From Centropus unirufus (lineage: Eukaryota > Chordata > Aves > Cuculiformes > Centropidae), in the NCBI GenBank assembly GCA_013397695.1, contig VYZI01000129.1:1136964-1200963 (forward strand): a stretch of DNA of 64,000 bases, in the 5' to 3' direction. Made by a program: the position numbers and the translations under genes. The stretch's first letter is position 1. Each line of letters begins with the position of its first letter. Shown here in pieces: positions 36,046 through 48,400 of the stretch. The notes beneath the pieces were generated by a model that worked only from the letters and a program-made list of their open reading frames with translations, had not been told where the DNA came from and ran no database searches.

Positions 36046-38775
36046 GTAAAACAAGCAAATGTCACTGGTTTAGAAATCCTCCTTCTGCAGGTGTCTGTGC
36101 CAGCAGTAAGAGTTTTACTATTCATGATTGCATCAAATCACGCAGAAGCAGCAGCACTCAGTATAGCATTGTGACCTGGAGGAAAGCATTTCATTTGTAA
36201 AAGGTCAGACATTCTTTGCCTTAAGCTTTTGAAGTGAAGCAAAGAAAACAATTTCAGGGCTATTTACCACCCAGTTCTCTGACAGCTTTTGTCCTAGCTT
36301 CCTGTTAGAGATATTTGCTTTTATAGTCACAATCCTTTAAGTAAATATTATGCTTGTGGCTACAAAAAAGAAGCATTTGATTGTTTTCATTGAGTTGTAA
36401 AGCTTTTATCTTGTTTCTAAAACCATAAAGTGTGTCTGGCAATAATTTTTTTTTCAGAGCTAATAACCAATGTTCTTTCTGCACATTTCAGGTAATCAGA
36501 TATGAGAAAAATGTCAGAGAATAATGATAGTAACACAGAAAAATATTTATAATGTTTTTACTATTGATGTAAATATGATTACTCTCAAAACCTAACAAAA
36601 ATTATTACTGCCAGGTTCCAATTTTATGTTGCATTTCTGGTCCCTTTTTATGCTGCTGCCTTTGGGGGATTTTTGAAGAAAACCTTCTGCATTGTTTAAA
36701 CACCAGGCTACATACATGACCAATATAATTTTTAAATAGGCAGTGGAGTCCACAAAGAATTCTTACTTATCACGACAAATAAGAATACAAAATCTACCAA
36801 GAAAACTCCAAACCTCTGAATAACCTTATTCATATTCCTGTGAATATTGCTACAAGGCAAGATGTATTGCAGAGTACTGCTTTCAAACCTTTCACCACCT
36901 GGGATGAATCTAAACACTGGTGAGTCTTTTTGTATATCATAAACCATGGCACAACTCCTAGCCTTTGCCAATGACTAAGGGAGCCATGAAATGACAAGAG
37001 CATGTCACAAAACTGGTGTATCAGCAAGAAACGCTGGCAGTTTGCACTAATATTGCCCACAATATGCCATTTCCCGGGAGTATCCGTCACTTGCATAGGC
37101 ATCCGGATTCTCCTTTCAAAATGGAAAAAAAATTTCTAGAGTATCTGTCAACACTATGCTTTCCGATATTTCACTTATTGTTCCTGCTGCTTTTGAAGGC
37201 ATCCCTAAAGCACCATTAGGTTTATGACTCCATAAATCTGCAAGACAGACTTACAGTGAAATAATTGTTATCTGTTTCTAAATTAAAAATATATCATAAC
37301 ACTGGGGGCTGGCATCTATGAACTGGGTAACATCATTATGTAAAACATTAAAAGGAGAAAAAAAATCTTTCCCCCAAAAAATCTACATTACATAATTATT
37401 GTATTAGTAAAGGACTTCACTGTAACAATGAGAGGAAAAAAAAAGAATAAAGAAGTTTGAATCTAGCTGTTTACTTTTCTATTGTTTGTAGCTACATTCA
37501 TGATAATTAAGAACATTACTAACAATAAAATCCACAACTGTTTCTAACAATTACTGCAAAACAATTATCTAATTTAGTGATGAGATGCCCTCTGGTTAAG
37601 AGTGCAAATAAGGAAGGAAACAGAATGAATGAATAAGTCTGCAGTCATGCCCTTAAAAAAGATAACCGTTAACCTTGAAATTGAGAAGAATCATAGGATG
37701 CCCACTAATAACTACTACCCCACCCTGGTGCTCTGATGCAATAAGGTGTTTAATACTGTTTTGCATTGAATATCTACTACAGTTTTGGTACATGTCTGAT
37801 CTTCTTGGTTTCACATTTATCTGCGTAATTCTTCAATTTCTCCATGCCAGTATTTTCTAATAGGAATGTGTTACATTTACGAGTTTCCAATGCTTTCTGT
37901 TCAAAAATGGATTCAGTGCTTTAAAGATCATCTTTAATAGGGTTTGATGATCCATCGAAGATAGCCATGAATGATACATATATGTATATTTTATCATTAC
38001 AACATGTTCATATGGATTTTCTCAACTGGATTACAAACATCTCTACCTTACATTAGATTTTTACGGTAAAGGTGGATGAATCATTCATCTTCTCAGAGCT
38101 TACCCTGGGCTCAGATGTTTAATTAATTCTCCCTCAAAAGGATCAGACATTTAAAAGAATAGATATTGATAGACACTGAAATTTGACTGTACAGGAGCTA
38201 GTGCTGTACAGAACATTTCTTCGGATTCTTGTAATTATTACTTCATTTCATCGTGAAGTACTGACTTCTGACTTGTTCCTGACTACTGAGATTCTTTTTC
38301 TATCAATTTAGTTAAAAATTCATTATAATCTTATTCAATGATCATACAGTCTGAATTCTCTTCCAATCACCATGGTTTGTGTCATTTTAAGTGCTGATAT
38401 TGTCTTTGTGGCAAAAGCCATCTAACTAGGATTTCATATAGACTTTAAATTGCCGTTCATCAGGTAATCTGTTCAGGAATGCCTACAAAAATCAAAGTTT
38501 GGTGGAGTACTTTCTTTTTTCTACTGACAATTCAGTGCCGTCATGTTGCAATTTCAGTCCCATACAAAAGTTCAAACTATTTAGTTTACTTTTAGCATCA
38601 AACTACTTATTTTTCTTTTAACAACTTTTGAGATGCCTATTCCTCTTGATTTCTGGTATCATGAATTATGAATAGATTAAATAATGAAAAAAACTGCGAT
38701 CAAATGATAGGAACATTGCCCCATTTCCTCTTTAAGACTTTCCAATAGCTTCTTTTGAACATAAGTATTGAAGTA
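36046..38775. other. unique AT-rich stretch up to the assembly gap
   Basis: It contains copy 2 of the 31-bp direct repeat and no recognised interspersed repeat or exon. The overlapping minus-strand frames at 36732-37102 show no known motif. Confidence 0.5.
36098..36128 (+). repeat. 31-bp direct repeat, copy 2
   Basis: Partner of 34988-35018, differing at 3 of 31 positions. It lies about 50 bases past the 5' end of the CR1. Confidence 0.7.
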
Positions 38776-39758
38776 NNNNNNNNNNNNNNNNNNNNNNNNN
38801 NNNNNNNNNNNNNNNNNNNNNNNNNNNNNNNNNNNNNNNNNNNNNNNNNNNNNNNNNNNNNNNNNNNNNNNNNNNNNNNNNNNNNNNNNNNNNNNNNNNN
38901 NNNNNNNNNNNNNNNNNNNNNNNNNNNNNNNNNNNNNNNNNNNNNNNNNNNNNNNNNNNNNNNNNNNNNNNNNNNNNNNNNNNNNNNNNNNNNNNNNNNN
39001 NNNNNNNNNNNNNNNNNNNNNNNNNNNNNNNNNNNNNNNNNNNNNNNNNNNNNNNNNNNNNNNNNNNNNNNNNNNNNNNNNNNNNNNNNNNNNNNNNNNN
39101 NNNNNNNNNNNNNNNNNNNNNNNNNNNNNNNNNNNNNNNNNNNNNNNNNNNNNNNNNNNNNNNNNNNNNNNNNNNNNNNNNNNNNNNNNNNNNNNNNNNN
39201 NNNNNNNNNNNNNNNNNNNNNNNNNNNNNNNNNNNNNNNNNNNNNNNNNNNNNNNNNNNNNNNNNNNNNNNNNNNNNNNNNNNNNNNNNNNNNNNNNNNN
39301 NNNNNNNNNNNNNNNNNNNNNNNNNNNNNNNNNNNNNNNNNNNNNNNNNNNNNNNNNNNNNNNNNNNNNNNNNNNNNNNNNNNNNNNNNNNNNNNNNNNN
39401 NNNNNNNNNNNNNNNNNNNNNNNNNNNNNNNNNNNNNNNNNNNNNNNNNNNNNNNNNNNNNNNNNNNNNNNNNNNNNNNNNNNNNNNNNNNNNNNNNNNN
39501 NNNNNNNNNNNNNNNNNNNNNNNNNNNNNNNNNNNNNNNNNNNNNNNNNNNNNNNNNNNNNNNNNNNNNNNNNNNNNNNNNNNNNNNNNNNNNNNNNNNN
39601 NNNNNNNNNNNNNNNNNNNNNNNNNNNNNNNNNNNNNNNNNNNNNNNNNNNNNNNNNNNNNNNNNNNNNNNNNNNNNNNNNNNNNNNNNNNNNNNNNNNN
39701 NNNNNNNNNNNNNNNNNNNNNNNNNNNNNNNNNNNNNNNNNNNNNNNNNNNNNNNNNN
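38776..39758. other. assembly gap (983 Ns)
   Basis: An unbroken run of N. The four open frames of about 340-367 codons that cross it are artefacts of translating N. Confidence 1.
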
Positions 39759-40714
39759 ACCTCCATTCTCTTCCATTCCACTAAACCAAAAACTCTTATA
39801 CAGGAATACTGGTAGTTATTCAATTTATAAACCAAAATAAACCCCCTTTTTTTTTTCTGGAGCTAAGATTCAGAATTTGAGAGCTATGGTGAAATGCACT
39901 GCAGAAGAAGCAGGACAACTTATCCTAGACCTGAATATAGCCCTTACAGCTCACTTACTCTGATTTATTCTTCACTTTACTCCTTTGTTTACTCCTGTTT
40001 TGCACATTGTCTGTGTTGTCCTTTTTTTTCTCTCTTCCTGTCCTTTCTTTCCAAAGCAAGTAGCGAAAGATTCATTTGTAATGTTAGCTCAACCTGGAAT
40101 AGCCTCTTTCTTTTTAGTTGATCTCTAACTTTCTGAAGTGTTACCTTTCAAGATTTCTTTTCTTTCTTACTCAAATCCTTCCTAATCTTTCTCAATAAAA
40201 TAAAGACTTCTTTGAACTTCTGAATTTTCTTTTGTTCAAATATTACCTACAAAACTAGTCAACTTTTACTGCTGTCTTTACATATGCATTGTATTTTCTT
40301 CTTTCACAGACAGCATTCACATATAAAATAGTACATTAAATCACTTTGTTTTATCATCTTCCAGAAGCTAGTGATACCCTCTTTTTTTTTCCCAGCCAAA
40401 ACTCATTCAACTTTTCCAGGAAGAGAAGCTAAAATATTATTTTACTGTGTATCACTTATTAATGCAAATGAAGAGCACCAAAAATATTACCATTTATTAA
40501 GATGATATAGTAGAAGGAAATATAATCTAGGATTTTGTACAATATTTCTTTCTAGAGAGTAGGTTTCTGCAAGCCTTCTTAATGGTCTTTATAAAATGAA
40601 GGAAGCAAATAAGTGGAGTTTCTGTTTTGTTTTCTGAACTTTTGAACATCACATTCTGTTACTTCCTGCATGCTGAATTAACCACTCCATGTCTCAAACT
40701 GTCTCTTTGTATTT
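39759..40714. other. unique stretch, T-rich, right of the gap
   Basis: Pyrimidine-rich on the plus strand around 39940-40200. No repeat or exon is recognised. Confidence 0.5.
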
Positions 40715-41262
40715 TAAGTGTGACCAGCAGGACTACAGAAGTGATTGTCCCCTTGTACTCTGGATTGTACCACCACAGGTGAGGCCATACCACGAATACT
40801 GTGTTCAGTTTTGGGCCCACAAGAAAGACATTGGGGTGTTGAGTGTGTCCAGAGAAAGGCAACAAAGCTAGTGTAGGGTCTGGAGCACAACTGACTTGTG
40901 AGGAGTGGCTGAGGGAACTGGGGTTTACATTGGAAAAAGGAGGCAGAGGGAGTCCTTATAGCTCTGATGGGAGGTTGTGAAAACAGACATTGGTCTCTTC
41001 TTCCAAGTAACAAGCAATAGAGAGAGAGGAAATGGCTTCAAGTTGTGCCAGGGGAGGTTTAAACTAGATATTAGGAAATATAGCTTCACAAAAAAGGGGC
41101 GTCAAGCACTGGAACAGGCTGCCCAAGGAAATGGCTGAGTTGTCATTCCTGGAGGTTTTTAAGAGTTGTGTAGATGTGACGCTTAGGAACATATTTCAGT
41201 GGTGAACTTGGCAGTATGAGATTTATGGTTGGTCCTTCCCAACCTAAACTATTCTGTGATTC
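40715..41262 (+). mobile_element. CR1 LINE 3' fragment
   Basis: The sense strand follows the CR1 RT C-terminal region and tail: 'gaatactgtgttcagttttg' (YCVQFW, about 40794), 'gtgtccagagaaaggcaac' (VQRKAT), 'ggaaatggcttcaagttgtg' (about 41030), 'cactggaacaggctgccc' (about 41107), 'ttggcagtatgagatttatg' (about 41209), then the tail attctgtgattctgtt near 41252. A deletion and frameshifts in the LGLFSLEKRR region leave only short frames. The element is 5'-truncated and inactive. Confidence 0.92.
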
Positions 41263-43139
41263 TGTTAATTGTGTAATTCCTGTATATTATTTTGTATATG
41301 TTCTTATATATCATATATATATATATACACATACATAATCAGGATTGCTTTAGACTATCAGTACAGCAGTAGTGCTTCAGCACTTGCCCATACAACAACA
41401 CTAGAAAAGGTAAAAAGTGTGTTTATCACAAACATTTTTAACCACTGTTATTGCATGACTGCTTTTAAGATCCTGAAATCCACTTTACTTGTGACAAGGG
41501 ATTTATCCTGTATATTTTTCTATTACACTAGTACAAGTTGAGTAACTAAGATAAAATCTGAAATTCACTGGAAACTGACAAAAGAATCTGTCAGTGTTGT
41601 CTAAGCACCTTTTGTGTATACAGCAGAAAAATAATTCAATTGTCCACTGAGAAGAAAAGAAAACTGGGACTTAAGGAGAGAAAGAAAGAATCCTTAAGTT
41701 GCAAAATCAATCCAAATCTTCAGTCTTACATATCAACTTCACATTATCTAGCAAAATACAAAATAAGCAATCACAAATCAAGAAAGACCAGACTGGTAAA
41801 GCTGAGATAGTGATGTTGTCTCTAAGAAGTGTATGAGTTAGCAACTATTTAAACAAATTAGTATCATAGTATTATAGGTTGGAATTATTTGAGGATTTAT
41901 TTAGTTTTTCCTTTGTTAGAGTTTTTTTTCAATGCTGTCTTTGTTATTTGATATAATAGAATTTTTAGATCTGTCACAGTTCTCCTCCCATTTTTACAGG
42001 TGATAACTTTCAAAATCACTGAAATTTGCCAGAAATAGTTTATGTCCAAAACTGTGATCTCATTATTTTCCCCTGCTTTAGGAGTGTTCTTAAAATTCCT
42101 ATAACCCAGGCTTACTATTCTGCTTCACTGCTCAATGTGGCCTCAGATTAATCTACAAAGTGTCAATAAATCATAAACTCCTTTATTCATGCTCAAAGCA
42201 CATTCAACCAATTTTACCCACTGCTGAGCTTTTGGCATTATCAAATCTCTGATCTATCTTCGTGCATTTACTAAACAATTTAGGGATATGATATTGACTG
42301 ATTATATATTATTTTGAAGCACAGTAAATCTATAGTTAAATTAAAATTTCTCAAGCAGACAAAAACTCCTTCAATTGTTGTTGGGAAGATGTGACTAACA
42401 TGTTTCTTACCAGGGCATGAAAGATACTTTTTAGATAAAAATGCTCTACCTATGAAATTTTTTTCCTGTGTTATATCGAGGATCGACCCTATACTTCATT
42501 CTCCTTCTCTAAGATTTCAGGCTACCCTGTAGTATTCACACAGCAGAGGCGGAAAAGCCTTCTGCAGGGACTATCACTTCAATTCTTTCAATGAATAGGT
42601 GGCAAAGGAAAAAGAAAGATGCACAGCAAGCAGACACAAAAGATAACGGGCTTGAGATTTAACTGAGAGCTACTGGCCTTGTCCAGAGGAACAGGAAAGG
42701 TATATACCTATTGAGAAAAGTATCCATTCTATGCCTTTCTGTGAAGTCTTTTGTGTTGGTTGTACAATAGGCAATCTCAATAATGTGTGAACTTTAATTT
42801 TTTTCTCATCCTGCAAAGAGCATAACTGTCTAGTGCCATTAGTAGGGAGTATTTTTATTACTGCGCACGTATAACAGAATAAGAGGTTGACAAAATGCTC
42901 TTAGTGCTTACAGTGGAAGGTGCTGAAGATTTTTCTTGCAGGATTTCATAACCTCAGATAGTATTTCCTACAAACTAAAGACTAATATACATTAATGATA
43001 AAATATTGCCATATTTCAGTGTGAACAGAGTAAAAGTATCACAGAAGGCTAGTCATTGTCTTAACTATTACCTCTATTTCTCATTTTCTTTAAAGAATTA
43101 AATGATGTCCGATGCTGTCTTCCAGGAAAATAAGTATTG
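41263..43139. other. unique AT-rich stretch with an (AT)n tract
   Basis: A short (AT)n microsatellite lies at about 41313-41327, immediately after the CR1 tail. Nothing else is recognised. Confidence 0.5.
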
Positions 43140-44020
43140 GTACTTAGAATCATGTTGCCCTTCTTCCTGTCACCAGTTCTCCTGACTGCCATAGCTTTTC
43201 AGATACCATAGAGAGTGGCCTGGCCACCACATCAGCCAATTCCCTCGGGCCTCTAGAATGTATCTCATCAGGTCATGTTCAGGTTCCTCAGGTGGTAACA
43301 AACCTGATCTTCCCCTCCAGTGGGATGGGATATACTCCCCTGGTCTCTGTCTTGCTGTTCATTGATCCAGGAGGGGTAAGGAGAGAAATTTCCAGCGAAG
43401 ATTGAGGCAAAAAAGGTTGTTTAGTACCTTAGACTTCTCCTTGTCTGTTGATACAAGGTCATCGTTTCCATTTGTCAGTGGAGGATCACTTTCCTTAACC
43501 TTTGTTTTCTGGTTGACGTACCTACAGAAACTCTTCTTGTTATTCTTTGCTTCCCTTGCCAATTTCAATTCCAGTTGTGCCTTGGTCTTTCCGACCCCAT
43601 CCCTACACAACCAGGCAACGTCCCTATACTTTTCCCAGGTTACCTGTCTCTGCTTGCATTGCCTGTGCAGTTCCCTCTTGCTCTTCAGTTTGACCAGGTG
43701 GTATCAATGCAGCTATGTTAGTCCCTTCCCTTCCCTTCCTGATTTCCTATATCTAAGGACCAAACAATTATGTGGGCAGTTGCTTTACAGAAAGCATCTC
43801 TAAAATTGCCAGTTCTCTTCTGACCCCTTGTCCCTGAGGACCTTGTCCCAGAGGGTCTTATTGACTAACTCCTTGAAGAGCTGGAATTTAGCTTTCCTAA
43901 AATTTAGGGTCCAAACTAACTATACTCCTTGCCTGTCCCATGTTCCTCAGCACCTTGAACTCCACCACTGTGTGATCACTGTAGCCCAGGCTGCCTCCAA
44001 TCTTGACATCACTAATGAGC
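43140..44020 (-). mobile_element. CR1 LINE internal fragment A (endonuclease end to RT start)
   Basis: In reverse complement the fragment begins with the end of the apurinic-like endonuclease domain: IGGSLGYSDHTVVEFKVL, with the SDH catalytic motif at 43972-43980. It runs through the linker (KTKAQLELKLAREAKNNKK, about 43530-43590) into the start of the RT domain (ELADVVARPLS equivalent near 43220). Multiple stops break it. It stops at about 43140, before the RT palm and without the 3' tail. CR1 integrates from its 3' end, so the missing 3' half implies a later deletion or rearrangement. The 133-codon plus-strand frame at 43402-43803 is antisense. Confidence 0.88.
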
Positions 44021-44212
44021 CCTGCAGTTCTGCAGTCCAAGCCTCTCACCAAGATAATTCCTGGAGAGTTAGCAGCAGAATTACCCAGGATATATCAGGC
44101 GGAAGGATGACAATGAAAGATTCATCAGTGATTATTTTCCTTACCTTTTTACTGGCTCTGTGCTTAGGATACAGTAGAACCTCATTGCACTACTTTCCGT
44201 AACTTTAACCCA
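44021..44212. other. spacer between two CR1 fragments
   Basis: About 190 bases not recognised as CR1. It could be diverged element sequence or host DNA. Confidence 0.4.
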
Positions 44213-44700
44213 GACAAGTCTGCAGATCCCTCTGGCTCTTCTGTTTGACCAGTAGGTCTTGACTCAGCCACACTGGTCTCTTCCCTTCCCTGCCTGATTT
44301 ACTACATGTGGGGACTGAGTGCTCTTGCATTTTATGGAAAGTATCCTTAAATATTGGCCAGCTCTGTTCTGCTCCCTTGTCCCTGAGGATCAAAATCCAG
44401 GCAGTCCTACTGACTAACTCATTAAAGAGCTGGAAGTTTGCTTTCCTAAAATTTAGAGTCCTGACTATGTTCCTCAGCTGTCCTACATCCCCCAGGACCT
44501 TCAACTCCACCATTGTGTGATCACTGAAGCCCAGGCTGCCTCCAATCTTGAGGTCACCAATGACTTCACTCACATTGGTGACCATCAGGTCCTGTATTGC
44601 ATACCCTTGGGTAGGGGTGTCCGTGAAAATGGTTTAACAATTTTTCATTGATGCACTCCAGGAGTCCCTTGAGTTGCGTACTTACCCTTAGGCCATGGAT
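44213..44700 (-). mobile_element. CR1 LINE internal fragment B (endonuclease C-terminus)
   Basis: A second copy of the same region, in the same orientation. A 126-codon uninterrupted frame (44585 to 44205) reads GGSLGFSDHTMVELKVLGDV, with the SDH motif at 44517-44525, then TLNFRKANFQLFNELVSR and a KSGREGKRPVWLSQDLL block. This is the end of the CR1 endonuclease domain and the following linker. Upstream in sense, DTPTQGYAIQDLM (about 44590) is also typical. Its interval matches 43655-44020 of fragment A but at visible divergence, so the two are distinct copies or an old duplication. The 3' part is missing here too. Confidence 0.88.
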
Positions 44701-45427
44701 TCTGATTGAATAAAATAATCAAAGGTATGTGAAAGGGCAGCAGGACAATTTCTATTTAATAATCCCTATCTGATGAATTTAGCAGCTCCAGACTCCATCC
44801 GAATATTAAAGTTTTTTTAGGGTGGCACCCAGAAGAGCTTCTTTTTCTTACTGATTCTACAGTTCTTCTCAGATTGTATTCAGACACCCAGTAAACAGCT
44901 GGAAAAGTAAGACAGTACCCTGAGGGAGGGCAGCCCAGCATAAATCCTAACTTGAATATTCAAACAGAAGAACTATTGGTATAATGCATTTTAAATTAAT
45001 TTGAAATTAGAAATTTGAACTCTAATTTGAAATTAGATTTATGGTGCCTATAAAAAAACTAATTCTAACTCTGCACTCACATGTACTACTATTTGTTTCT
45101 ATGCTATTTTCTAATTCATTGATAAGTTGAAAAAAGTTCAGTGAAATGGGCAGAGCTAGCATGCATAATGAAGGGGCAAAGGAGATTAAATTCAAGGTAT
45201 TATAAATGCATATTTATCACTAAGATAAGAGATTTTTATAGGCACAGCAAGAAGGAAGAGTTGTAAAATGAAACTTTCTTTAGAAAAAGGAAAATGTAAC
45301 TCAGAAAAGTCATAACCAATGTTGATAAAGACTTGAAACCGATAAAAAAATTGAGACATGGGAAACATTGTTCATTGGAACAGATTATGTTTTCCTTTTC
45401 TCAACACAGAATTAATAGCTGAAGGCT

Positions 45428-45461
45428 GTAATGAAGTCTTATTTTACTAAGACTTCATTAC
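45428..45461. repeat. perfect hairpin, 14-bp arms
   Basis: Arm gtaatgaagtctta (45428-45441) and its exact reverse complement (45448-45461) flank a 6-base loop. It is the longest perfect short-loop palindrome I noticed in the window. The stem is too short for a typical miRNA precursor. Confidence 0.9.
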
Positions 45462-48400
45462 TTTTTCAAGGCATGCTACTACAGAACATTTATTAGTGCA
45501 TTGTGGAGTGTTATAAATAATTGAAACTAAGCTGCAGTTGTCAATTGAATAAGTGCTGTGATTCATTACTATTCCTTTCTTTTTTGCCCCCTCAATAGTC
45601 CACAAAATTCAAGATTTTTTATTACATGTGCAACTCACTTCACCAATGTGAATGTGCCCTGGCACTCCCTCAAAGAGCTTGTGCTCCTGGTTTCACCAGC
45701 CTGGAGAAATGACTTGTGGTGACTTGCAAAAAGCACCCCCTCCTGGGTAGACAATTTCCCAGGAGCCTCTCCTCTGTACTTGCAGACACAGTGGCAGCTA
45801 ACTCAGAGAGAGGTTACCTGATGCAGCTTAATATCTGCTGGGCAAAGTAGCATATATTTTGGAAATTCTAAACTCAATGAGGAGAATTGAAGGGATGCTC
45901 TCTGATCTGCCCCTTAGGACAGGTGTCCCTTAGTTAAGTTCCGATCATTGCAAGTGACACAAAAATGCTCTGAGAACTGTGCAGATATCAAAAATACTGC
46001 CCCAACTGTTCTTCCTTGAGTCACTGTGCCACCCCACACTGATTATTAGATGGGAAGTTTTTTTGTATTTTTATGTTCAGCTTTACCAGAAAGACAGTAA
46101 CTTATCGGTCTGATACCCAGACTGATTCAGCCAATCCCTAATTTAGGTCAGAGAGTCAATCAATATTTTGTGTAATGTCATGTGCTGCTTGTAGTTTTGA
46201 TAAGCAAAGAATTGCCTTCTGTATCATGTCTTTGGCACTGAATATAAACCCCCCATATTATTTATTATTGCAGTTTGGAAAGCAACCCTGCTCGAATTGC
46301 TAAGTGATTAAGCTGATCTTTTGTCTCAGGTTGCAACAGAAACTTAATTATTACTCCTCTAAAACAGTAGCAGTAGCAACATAACAATCTCTTTAATGCC
46401 TCTAAATTCCAATATGATTTTCTATCCGAGTCAAACACAACCACGATGATAAGTTCTAGTGTTTTAAATCAGTATATTTTTGAATGCTGACATTTTCACT
46501 ATTTTATGTTTGTTCACGCAATCACTATCAGTCACTCAAGGTCCTAGAGTACCTTAAAAGCTTCCAGTGTTTGTTTTTCTAAATTGCATTGAGGACCTTT
46601 CAAACAGCAAACTGAAATACTGAATTGTGAAAGGACTAAAAAGGATGCAGTAATGAAGAAAAGTCAAGAATGCGTGAGTGAAGTTGAGCTTGGGAAGTAG
46701 GGTGATGTGGGAGGAAGGTGATTTAGGGTGTTTTTTTGTCTTTATCACTTTATCACATCATTTTGTTCGATTTTAATTTTTTTAATTAGTAAAAAATTAA
46801 ATTAATTTTCTGGAAGTCAAGCCTATTTTGTTCAAGAGAGTAACTGTTAAGTAATCTCCCTGTCTATTTCTAGATGCAGGAGATTTTCCACCTTATTTTC
46901 TCTTCAGAGGGGCAGGGATTGTGCTGTTGGGTAGGTAAATGGCAGCTTCCCAAGTTCAACCTATCATATTCAGGTATTTATTTTGAAAATAAAAAGTTAC
47001 TGCTTAACACACTTTGGACCACTAGGATATTGCATGACTCTTCCACAAATCTCACCACATCCTAACACACCTGCTTGATTTTTCTCACCTCTGAGTCACT
47101 TAGAGAGCACAAGTGGGGTTCAACAATGACTGCATACTGTCATATCTGAAACCATTTGGCTCCTCTGAGACAGAGAGGAAAAGATGAAAGGGAGAAAGGC
47201 AATGAGTGAGAGAGAGGAAGACCAAAAAAGAGAGGGAAGCTGGCTGTGATTCTCCTTGTTGTGTGGGATGAGGGTGGGATCCTCTTGCCTAAACTTTGAT
47301 ATCTGATGTCATTCAAGGCTGCCCATTACTCCTACATTAGTACATCTGGCCTCTGACCACTGCTTCACAAAGTGACGCTTGCCTCATTTCTACCACCCTT
47401 GTTTGGCTGCTCCAAACACCCTGCCTAGTTGTGAATGGTGCTGGGCACACTTATGTATTCAAGCTAACCATGAGGCCACTTTTTATTGTCTCCAATAGGA
47501 GTGAAGGCACCGAGCATAAATTTATGCGTCTTAACTTCCTGTTGAATCCCATGCCCAAGTTTAGCTGTGTTGGTCTCAAAAAGAATTCTGCTTTCATAGA
47601 TCTACTTGTGCCTTTCTGTAAAATGGCCAGATTCAGGCTAGAAACTGTTTAGTTGCATCACCAAGTCACTAAATCTCCTCAGTTCCAGCTCGGAAAAGAG
47701 TTTGGTTTCCTATTGATATTCTTACCCTTTTCTTTCTTTTCCGCTGTGTGGCTATCACCACTACTGCAAAGAGCCATCTTGGCTCAGGGTCAGGAAAACA
47801 CAGCAAGTTAGGTTCACCCATCTGGACCCCCCACTATGTGGGCAGAGTAAAAGTGTGATTTGCTTCACTTATCAGTATACATATGTTCATTATCAAAATC
47901 AAATGAGAAAATGTTCTGTTTCTGATACTGAGGTGTAATGGAACAAAAATCTGAGCTTCTCTTATTATACTTTCAGAGTTAAATAATCCTTCATTACTCT
48001 TATGAGGAAGCCTTCTTGCTTAGGATAGACTGAGTCAAACTGTAGAAGAAAATGGAGCTGTATAATCACAGGTGAAGTTGTAATTTGTCTTCATATCATT
48101 TATGAAGGAATTTTATAATAAGAAAAATTGAGATTGTTTTTATTATCTCTCGTTGATTTTTTTAAGCTTTTAATTAGAGGGAAATAAGCATTTTTTGGCA
48201 AACTTAAACTCACTACAACATCACATACAGTTTTCTGAACATAACTATGTTATAACCCTTTACATAAATATTTTTTACTGTAATGTCCCGGCTGAGGGGC
48301 CCTCAACTAAACCTACATACTTGACGTTATCTTGCCCGCCCATTTGCAAACAGGCCTAATAAAGATATCAGAACACAATATCCTGTAATGCAAAAGTGCA

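Noticed and set aside
38700..39840. Four overlapping open frames of 338-367 codons
   Set aside because: They consist almost wholly of N from the assembly gap.
43402..43803. 133-codon plus-strand open frame
   Set aside because: It is the antisense of CR1 fragment A, whose sense translation gives the endonuclease-RT linker.
45428..45461. miRNA precursor
   Set aside because: Stem of only 14 bp with a 6-base loop is shorter than a typical pre-miRNA and no extended pairing was seen.
46874..46934. Possible 61-nt exon (acceptor ctatttctag, donor GGGTAG|GTAAAT)
   Set aside because: Weak donor; no supporting feature beyond an open frame.
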